Source of the DNA: a virus
Virus record (IMG/VR): IMGVR_UViG_3300009175_000090
Location: 1-20,340 of that record
Direction: 5' to 3' (one strand)
Length of the DNA: 20,340 nucleotides
A program made the position numbers and the translations under genes. The notes under the pieces are model-generated. The model was given only the letters and a program-made list of their open reading frames with translations. It was not told the origin of the DNA and ran no database searches. Shown here in pieces: positions 15,245 through 20,340 of this stretch (positions within the stretch are counted from its first letter, which is position 1; each line of letters opens with the position of its first letter).

Positions 15245-16416
15245 TAGCAAGTTCAATTTTAAACAGTATTTCTTTCAAAAACTTATCAGGAAGTTTTCCA
15301 AATATGTGGAATACTCTCCATGCTGATCGAAGGCAGGGCAATGCCCGGATCATCCCCTATGCGCAGAAATTCCAGAAGGATCATGTAGTTTACCTCCAGT
15401 TCATGTCGGATATACCTGATACAATAACGCTGAAATCATATTATGGCACCGTACAGGTAGAGTCATTCACGGTTGCTTATGCAAGCCATTACGGAACTAC
15501 AAATAACAGGTATTTCACCAATTTCACGATAACCCTTGGTGCAAGTTATTACGACAAACAGATCACATTTAAGGCTGCTCAGGGAGCCAATACGCTTGTC
15601 AGCGAGCCGGTCTTTATAACCGATCTGGCGTATCTGATCGGTAAAGGCCTGATGAAGTACGTCAAGTACACCAACCTGAATAGAATTGAAGCTGATCTCG
15701 ATGATCGTATGATCGACTGGTCTGTATTGCCATCAACGGGAAACTATCTTGACTTCTACATAGAGGCCTTAGACTCTGATCCAAATGATACGGACAAATC
15801 AGAGGTACTTGAGGGGTCGCAAAGTCAGACTATCATTTCTTCCGTTTTCTACTCCGGAAGGGTTTTAAAGACCGGCCCCATTCCGGATTACATAGCCACA
15901 AAGCTAGGGATGATCAGCAACCTGGATATTTTCACGATCAACGATCTGCAGTACATAAAATCGGGTGAAATCACCCAGTCTGCCTTCGCCGGAAGCACAC
16001 TCTACCAGGCAGAGCTTAAACTAACACAGAAAAATGCTATTGGAATCAATGTTGATTCACTTGGCATCAGCGCCGGAGTAAGCGTTCCCATATCGGGAAC
16101 CCCAATGTATATCGGATCTGTCACTGGTGTAACCCCTACGGAAACAGATGTAAAGGTCATAACTTCTATTTCGGCGGTTAAGACCAATCAGGCAAAGACG
16201 TACACGATATCAGGCGCTCGTTTCTGTTTTGCCTATCCGGCGAGCTTTGGTAGTCTGGTTAGCATTTTGGACAACATTGGCGATGAAATCCTCTCAGGAT
16301 TTAACGTCCAAACGCTCAATTTCACCATCTCGGGAAGCGCTGTTTCATATAAAATTTATACCCTGAAATCATCTGTAATAGTTAGTTCATACACAGTAAC
16401 TTTTAAATTTTCTTAA
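15241..16416 (+). CDS. Tail tip / baseplate protein, function unknown
   Basis: 391 aa, coupled by ATGA to the hub gene. The N-terminal domain (to about 135) contains RQGNARIIPYAQKFQKDHVVYLQF and an all-beta pattern. A central acidic region follows (DSDPNDTDKSEVLEG). The C-terminal ~100 residues (from about 295: AKTYTISGARFCFAYPASFGSLVSILDNIG) resemble a small beta domain that I recall at the ends of tail-fibre-like proteins. The order suggests a baseplate component attached to the hub. I do not recognise the family with confidence. Confidence 0.5.
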   Translation: MIASSILNSISFKNLSGSFPNMWNTLHADRRQGNARIIPYAQKFQKDHVVYLQFMSDIPDTITLKSYYGTVQVESFTVAYASHYGTTNNRYFTNFTITLGASYYDKQITFKAAQGANTLVSEPVFITDLAYLIGKGLMKYVKYTNLNRIEADLDDRMIDWSVLPSTGNYLDFYIEALDSDPNDTDKSEVLEGSQSQTIISSVFYSGRVLKTGPIPDYIATKLGMISNLDIFTINDLQYIKSGEITQSAFAGSTLYQAELKLTQKNAIGINVDSLGISAGVSVPISGTPMYIGSVTGVTPTETDVKVITSISAVKTNQAKTYTISGARFCFAYPASFGSLVSILDNIGDEILSGFNVQTLNFTISGSAVSYKIYTLKSSVIVSSYTVTFKFS

Positions 16417-16418
16417 TC

Positions 16419-17087
16419 ATGGCAACAGGAACGCCCAAAGCAATCGGATTTCTTATGGCTTCACAGAGGCCACTTGACGAGCATTATCTTAATGAGGGAG
16501 CTGATTGGGCCGATGTAGCAACCGCATTGGCCGGAATTCCATCCGGATCACGTAGTTCAGGGAAGTTAGTAATGATAGCCGGAGCTCTGTACAAGTTTAA
16601 AGCCAATCTTACTGAATTGGAATTGGCCAACGCGCAGACAACTTTAGCCTCCGGGATAACCATTGCCGATGCCGGGGGTCTTTATGGATCCAGCAATGTG
16701 GAGGATGCCCTCGCGGAGGTAAAGACTCAGGCGGATACCCTGCAAACAGCCATTGAAAATATCGCATCAGGTGGAAGCATTGCCACCATTATGCTTCCGG
16801 CAGGATCCTTGGCCGCTAAAGTTGCAGGGGCTGTATCAGGAACTGATTACCCTACCGGATGGACGCTAGCAGTGGATAGCAGCGTAAATTTATCCATTAC
16901 CCATGGCTTAACCGGAAAGAAGGTAGCTGGAATAAACGTATTTGAAATATCCGGTTCGGACGAAAGGATGCTCCCTCCATTCGCAGAAGCTTATAGTGGG
17001 GTAGTGGGTAACGGATTAAATGTAAAAATTGAAGGATTTGCACCTACAACTTTAGCTGTTCGTATCGAAATTTTTTTTAACTTATAG
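16419..17087 (+). CDS. Tail fibre-like / receptor-binding candidate 1
   Basis: 222 aa. An N-terminal domain (about 1-60) with RPLDEHYLNEGADWADVATALAGI, then SSGKLVMIAGALYKF, has the look of the attachment domain that opens many phage tail fibres ('start-up parameter, grid, visible value' pattern). It is followed by YGSSNVEDALAEVKTQADTLQ (about 86-106), a helical linker common in such fibres, and a beta-rich Gly/Ser/Thr-rich tip (ISGSDERMLPPFAEAY). Together they suggest a short fibre or tail-tip spike. Its last codons lie in the TAACTTATAGAT motif that precedes the next gene. Confidence 0.5.
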   Translation: MATGTPKAIGFLMASQRPLDEHYLNEGADWADVATALAGIPSGSRSSGKLVMIAGALYKFKANLTELELANAQTTLASGITIADAGGLYGSSNVEDALAEVKTQADTLQTAIENIASGGSIATIMLPAGSLAAKVAGAVSGTDYPTGWTLAVDSSVNLSITHGLTGKKVAGINVFEISGSDERMLPPFAEAYSGVVGNGLNVKIEGFAPTTLAVRIEIFFNL

Positions 17088-17089
17088 AT
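17078..17089 (+). promoter_or_regulatory. TAACTTATAGAT motif before the 17090 gene (copy 3)
   Basis: The motif taacttatagat at 17078-17089 lies directly before the ATG at 17090 and is identical to 2178-2189; the terminase copy reads taacttataaat. It overlaps the end of the preceding coding region, so part of it may be constrained by the protein sequence. With three copies placed close before starts at block borders it is a candidate translation or transcription signal. Confidence 0.3.
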
Positions 17090-17773
17090 ATGAGCATCGC
17101 GACTAAATATAACCCCGTTGTAGCCTGGAGGACCATTGCCAAGGACGTCTTCCAATTGACGCGTGAAACGACGCTTTTGCCGGCTACTTACCGGATGACT
17201 GTCGGAGTTATTGACAGCACAAATCCGGGGGCTGGGCAGAAAGGAATCGGTTATTTTTTAGCTGACTATATGGGCGTTCCTTACTCAATAATTGCGGTAA
17301 ATACCAACTCCATAGACGTTCAGGATGATTTTAGAATTGGACGTTGCCCGACAAGTGGAAAGATGGCAATCGTTTATCAATCGGTTTTCGGGGGCAGAGC
17401 CTTGTTCCTGGGTCCTGAAGATTTTCAGTTCCTGCATCCCCTTGCGCTATCAAATTCACAACGTTTCTTGACTGCCCTACTTTGGGCCAATGATCCAAAT
17501 GCGAAAAAGGTGCCATTCACCTCGCAGGACACGCCGACGATCAGCACCTACCAGGCAGATCAGACGGACCCGGAGGATGGTACAAAGACGATCAACTTTG
17601 CATCTGATTTTGGCGAGAATCCGCTCGTCAGGTTGATTATTAATGTAGACTCAAACAATCAATATCAGCGCCAGCAAACTCCCTTGTTTACCTATTCTGC
17701 CGGCAAGCTTGATACTATTCGTTTCGAACTTGGAGAATCATTATCAGGATATTTTTTAATCAGTAAGGCATGA
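17090..17773 (+). CDS. Tail tip protein, function unknown
   Basis: 227 aa. It contains a recognisable mixed alpha/beta core with GYFLADYMGVPYSIIAVNTN (about 54-73), a loop IGRCPTSGKMAIVYQSVFGGRALFLGPEDFQFLHPL (about 83-118), and a DQTDPEDGTKTI segment. No signal peptide and no obvious enzyme motif. It is flanked by fibre-like genes, so a tail-tip or fibre role is likely. The Gly/aromatic-rich loop could be a binding surface. I do not know the family. Confidence 0.45.
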   Translation: MSIATKYNPVVAWRTIAKDVFQLTRETTLLPATYRMTVGVIDSTNPGAGQKGIGYFLADYMGVPYSIIAVNTNSIDVQDDFRIGRCPTSGKMAIVYQSVFGGRALFLGPEDFQFLHPLALSNSQRFLTALLWANDPNAKKVPFTSQDTPTISTYQADQTDPEDGTKTINFASDFGENPLVRLIINVDSNNQYQRQQTPLFTYSAGKLDTIRFELGESLSGYFLISKA

Positions 17774-18792
17774 AAAATTTATTTATAATCATATTTATTT
17801 TTTCTGTTTTTTCATCAATGGGGCAATACAACCGCCCAATCGGAACAAATATCAAGACCTTATCGGCCTTTGCTTTTTATTACAATACGAACGATTCAAC
17901 TATTGGAATGTTCAAGGGGAATACTTACCTGAACAACTATTTTTGGAGCAAGCAAGACACTTTAAAACTAAAATCATTAGCCACTCTTTACCGATTGTCA
18001 AAGTACGTTGCATTGAAAGATACAACCGTAAATCTAAAGGGATATACTTCGTTTTATAAAGGCTCTTTGATGAAACTAAAATCTGACAGTACAACAAATT
18101 CTGGATATGCTACAAGATATCAGGTTACTGGCCTTTCTCGTTTAGCAATAAGTCTTACTACATCGGGCACTTCTGGTGCTGCAACCTATAGCAACTCAAC
18201 AGGAGTTTTAAATATTCCAAATCTATCATTACCAACGGTGAACAATGCTACTCTTACCTTGGCTGTAAGTGGAACCGGCCTGAGCGGAGCGCAATCATTT
18301 ACTGCTAATCAAAGCACGAATGCAACATTTACGGTCACTTCCAACGCAACCACTTCAAACAGCGCTGGAACCATCGTCGCCCGTGACGGATCGGGATATG
18401 TGGCACTAACCGGAACATTCTGCAGCTCATCGGACAGTACACTGAAACGCAGAATCCAGCCCTTGAGTGAGACCGATTTTAACAACGTATCGAAAATTGA
18501 CTTTCGAAAATTCGCCTTTAAGTCAGACCAGAAGGACCATACCCATTTCGGGGTGATGGCACAGCAGGTGGAGACGCTGGTGCCTGAGGTAGTGCAAACC
18601 AATGAGGTAACCGGAAAAAAAGAGGTCAATTACATTGAGATGCTCGTCCTGGTGGCTGCTCAGCAAAAAGAAGCAATCACCCTGCAAAACCAACTGATCG
18701 AGAAACTTGAAAAACGAATATCCGAACTTGAAAGGACAACAAGAAAAAAGAATATCTGGAAATCTCAGCAATGTAAAATATTACTTCCGTGA
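17770..18792 (+). CDS. Tail fibre with signal peptide and S74 self-cleaving chaperone
   Basis: 340 aa. Residues 1-18 are a Sec signal peptide (MKNLFIIIFIFSVFSSMG) with Gln19 next, the Bacteroidota style of cleavage. Residues 20-215 are Thr/Ser/Asn-rich repeat-like beta sequence typical of a trimeric fibre stem. The C-terminal domain (about 218-340) is the intramolecular chaperone (peptidase S74) of endosialidase-type fibres: Ser221-Asp222 and Lys226 (SDSTLK) supply the Ser-Lys dyad. They are followed by HFGVMAQQVETLVPEVV, NYIEMLVLVAAQQ and a closing coiled coil. In known members the domain cuts itself off after the trimer folds. The signal peptide is unexpected for a virion fibre. It starts by ATGA overlap, and the following gene overlaps it by GTGA. 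Confidence 0.8.
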   Translation: MKNLFIIIFIFSVFSSMGQYNRPIGTNIKTLSAFAFYYNTNDSTIGMFKGNTYLNNYFWSKQDTLKLKSLATLYRLSKYVALKDTTVNLKGYTSFYKGSLMKLKSDSTTNSGYATRYQVTGLSRLAISLTTSGTSGAATYSNSTGVLNIPNLSLPTVNNATLTLAVSGTGLSGAQSFTANQSTNATFTVTSNATTSNSAGTIVARDGSGYVALTGTFCSSSDSTLKRRIQPLSETDFNNVSKIDFRKFAFKSDQKDHTHFGVMAQQVETLVPEVVQTNEVTGKKEVNYIEMLVLVAAQQKEAITLQNQLIEKLEKRISELERTTRKKNIWKSQQCKILLP

Positions 18793-19289
18793 AAAAATTC
18801 ATAGTCATAGCATTCATTTTACTATTTGGCAGGTCCTTCGGCCAGCACTTACCTACATCCGGTCTGTGTCTTTCAGATGTTTTAGCAGTTACAGGGGGAT
18901 CCTGTCTCGCTGATGCTTTTACCTACGCCAATTCAACATATTTTGATCCGGCCTATGCTGTTGCCGGAGGAAATTATTTAGATGATTTCAGAAATTACGG
19001 CCCAACTGCTTGTACAAGACCGGGCGGCCTTTATACCGTTACTTTTTATAGTAAAGATAACGGTGTTGTTGTTACAAGTGGTAACGCCTGCGGTACTTGG
19101 CGGACATGTACTTCTGACTGTATTTCGGTTGTAGGCCAAACAACAGGTTATGAAGGCGCAGATGTTTATTCGGGCACGGGTACAGATTGCACAAAATTAA
19201 CTGATGGATATTATGTTGTTGCAAGCGGGGGAGATACTTACACAGCCGTCCATATCGTTAGTGGCGTGTTACATTACGTACCATGTTAA
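18789..19289 (+). CDS. Secreted eight-cysteine protein
   Basis: 166 aa from a GTG start that overlaps the S74 gene by 4 bases. The signal peptide (KKFIVIAFILLFGRSFG) ends at Gly18 with Gln19 after it, the same cleavage geometry as the S74 fibre. The mature part has eight cysteines (27, 39, 75, 101, 107, 111, 134, 166), enough for four disulfides that would form only outside the cytoplasm. An early motif LPTSGLCLSDVLAVTGGSC and a later DDFRNYG recur in phage tail and secreted proteins of this host group, to my knowledge. An ending DGYYVVASGG...VLHYVPC suggests a small beta domain. Likely a secreted phage-encoded factor or an exported structural protein. Confidence 0.6.
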   Translation: MKKFIVIAFILLFGRSFGQHLPTSGLCLSDVLAVTGGSCLADAFTYANSTYFDPAYAVAGGNYLDDFRNYGPTACTRPGGLYTVTFYSKDNGVVVTSGNACGTWRTCTSDCISVVGQTTGYEGADVYSGTGTDCTKLTDGYYVVASGGDTYTAVHIVSGVLHYVPC

Positions 19290-19301
19290 AAATTTAAAGC
19301 G

Positions 19302-19646
19302 ATGAGTAAAGATGAAGAAAAAGATATCCACGAAACTCTGAGAGTGATTGTAAAGGAGGAAGTAGGTCCAATTATTAGAATGGTAAAATGGATTCTTGCT
19401 TTATTTTCCTCGTTCATTTTTGGGGGAATTATTTTCATTGTAACTATTTCAGTTCGTCAGTCTCAGTGTATTACATCTGAGGAAACGTACAATAATTTTC
19501 TTTTAAAATCTGACTATCATCAATATCAAAAGGATGAGCATATCAGCGATATAGAAGCAATACATAACCCGGATAGGGCATCAGATATTTATATGCGCCA
19601 GGATGCAAGGGAGTCGGAAAAAATAGAATCAAGTCATAAAAAATAA
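19302..19646 (+). CDS. Single-pass membrane protein, function unknown
   Basis: 114 aa. A charged N-terminal amphipathic helix (residues 1-29) is followed by one hydrophobic segment (about 30-51: WILALFSSFIFGGIIFIV) and a hydrophilic, Asp/Glu/His-rich C-terminal part of about 60 residues. This topology fits an inner-membrane protein. Candidates are a holin-like or spanin-like lysis protein or a superinfection-exclusion protein, but the sequence has no decisive motif, and no endolysin gene lies nearby in the window. It is 12 bases after the cysteine-rich gene and 4 before the next gene. Confidence 0.5.
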   Translation: MSKDEEKDIHETLRVIVKEEVGPIIRMVKWILALFSSFIFGGIIFIVTISVRQSQCITSEETYNNFLLKSDYHQYQKDEHISDIEAIHNPDRASDIYMRQDARESEKIESSHKK

Positions 19647-19650
19647 GGCC

Positions 19651-20025
19651 ATGCCAGCAATAATTGAAGGGATAATAAATTTTAATCGGGTGATCAGGAA
19701 CGATGTTTTTGATTTTGCTTTTGATCTAAAAACAAATATAGATCTATCTGGTAAGAATATTGTTTGCCAAGTTCGTCTTAACGCAAATGATAAATTACTC
19801 CTTGAATTTAAAGAATCTGATGAAAGTCTCAGGGTAGGAGATCCGGTAACAATTGAAGGTACAGACAAAACGCAAAGGACCATTTCCTTGCATATGGATG
19901 CAAATAAAATGCTGCTATCGGCTAATGTATATCGTCATGGTTTTATGATTTACTCCAATGCCACAGATAGGCAGGTAATAATTACAGGAGTTTTCAAAGT
20001 AGTTGACGAAATCCCTAAAATCTAA
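19651..20025 (+). CDS. Small beta-sandwich fibre/baseplate protein (BppU-N-like)
   Basis: 124 aa. The pattern of alternating strands, with VIRNDVFDFAFDL, SGKNIVCQVRLNANDKLLLEFK and a later MLLSANVYRHGFMIYSN, matches the small beta-sandwich domain that often precedes or anchors fibre proteins (the BppU N-terminal type, 'dltG..i..qvR'). No signal peptide or enzyme motif. It stands four bases after the membrane protein and directly before the heptad-repeat fibre gene, which fits a role as its attachment partner or stalk. Confidence 0.5.
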   Translation: MPAIIEGIINFNRVIRNDVFDFAFDLKTNIDLSGKNIVCQVRLNANDKLLLEFKESDESLRVGDPVTIEGTDKTQRTISLHMDANKMLLSANVYRHGFMIYSNATDRQVIITGVFKVVDEIPKI

Positions 20026-20029
20026 GGAC

Positions 20030-20340
20030 ATGAATGTAGATGTAATTCAGCAAGAAAATTCAGCGATTGAAATAATTCAAAAGGGAGATACTGGTCTGTC
20101 TGCTTATCAGATTGCGGTTTTGCATGGTTACGAAGGCACGGAAGAAGAATACGCAATTGGGGAAACCGAAAGAGTAACCGCGGAAGATTTGCGCGTGACC
20201 GCTGAAGGCAATCGGGCATCGGCTGAAACGACTAGAGGTAATAATGAATCGACTCGACAGACAAATGAATTAGGGCGTACTGATGCTGAGACTTCTCGAG
20301 TATCGGCTGAAACGACTAGAGGTAATAATGAATCGACTCG
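20030..20340 (+). CDS. Heptad-repeat tail fibre (5' part only)
   Basis: Starts at ATG 20030, four bases after the previous stop, and stays open to the window end (103 codons seen). Residues 18-44 (QKGDTGLSAYQIAVLHGYEGTEEEYAI) match the G-x-x-G-x-S-A-Y-x-I-A-V-x-x-G-x-x-G-T-E-x-E motif found at the head of many tail fibres. From about residue 46 the chain becomes strict heptads of the form E-x-x-R-x-x-A/N, predicted to form a long trimeric coiled-coil stalk. The repeat is also exact at the DNA level (84-base period). The C-terminus, probably a receptor-binding or chaperone domain, lies outside the window. Confidence 0.75.
   Translation, partial: MNVDVIQQENSAIEIIQKGDTGLSAYQIAVLHGYEGTEEEYAIGETERVTAEDLRVTAEGNRASAETTRGNNESTRQTNELGRTDAETSRVSAETTRGNNEST
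20218..20340 (+). repeat. 84-base tandem period in the fibre stalk
   Basis: The 39 bases at 20218-20256 recur exactly at 20302-20340, a spacing of 84 bases (28 residues, four heptads). The window stops at the last base of the second copy, so the array probably continues. Exact identity including silent positions points to recent expansion. Confidence 0.75.

Noticed and set aside
18707-18913. Plus-strand 68-aa frame at the fibre/secreted-protein junction
   Set aside because: It lies in a third frame across the coupled GTGA junction and has no recognisable composition or start context.
16419-19289. Diversity-generating retroelement target regions in the tail-tip genes
   Set aside because: No template repeat or reverse transcriptase is present in the window and no gene ends in a recognisable variable C-type-lectin repeat; a template elsewhere in the phage cannot be excluded.
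1-20340. tRNA genes, CRISPR arrays, insertion sequences
   Set aside because: No cloverleaf-like stretch, no spaced short repeats and no transposase or terminal inverted repeats were seen; coding density leaves no room for them.

Overview
This window is part of the late (structural) gene cluster of a tailed double-stranded DNA phage or prophage, almost certainly of a Bacteroidota host. It carries an HK97-type head (portal, maturation protease, capsid with an N-terminal scaffold-like arm) and a long-tail module with a 762-residue tape measure, which points to a siphovirus. The host assignment rests on four things: AT-rich DNA with few Shine-Dalgarno sequences before the starts, two signal peptides that end in Gly-Gln in the Bacteroidota style, a possible Bacteroidota-type -33/-7 promoter, and the general look of the tail proteins. 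No integrase, repressor, lysis enzyme or replication gene lies inside the window, so temperate and virulent lifestyles cannot be told apart.

Layout, all on the + strand. Positions 1-73 are the 3' end of an upstream gene. Positions 97-2134 are DNA packaging (small and large terminase). Positions 2209-5956 are head building: portal, a 27-codon coupled mini-gene, a prohead-protease-like protein with a C-terminal zinc ribbon, and the major capsid protein. Positions 5959-8346 hold a secreted-type beta-rich protein, a repeat-bearing acidic protein and two probable head-tail connector/completion proteins. Positions 8351-10831 hold the probable major tail tube protein, a 58-codon GTG-start gene, an intrinsic terminator, a cysteine/histidine-rich small protein and two small tail-assembly genes. 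Positions 10815-17773 hold the tape measure, the tail tip/baseplate hub and tail-tip or fibre proteins. Positions 17770-20340 are the host-contact end: a fibre with an S74 self-cleaving chaperone, an eight-cysteine secreted protein, a one-helix membrane protein, a beta-sandwich fibre or baseplate domain, and the start of a heptad-repeat tail fibre cut off by the window end.

The genes are packed almost without gaps. Eight junctions are 4-base ATGA or GTGA overlaps, which implies one or a few long transcripts with coupled translation. The only non-coding stretches of note are 74-96, 2135-2208 (both sharing the same sequence elements) and 9418-9471 (a terminator hairpin). No non-coding stretch exceeds 300 bases. 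I saw no tRNA, CRISPR array or insertion sequence.

The most unusual points are: three Sec-type signal peptides inside a virion structural operon, including one on an S74-type tail fibre; a zinc ribbon fused to the maturation protease; duplicated intergenic control elements with a five-codon leader before the portal gene; and a mid-operon terminator between the tail tube and tape measure genes.
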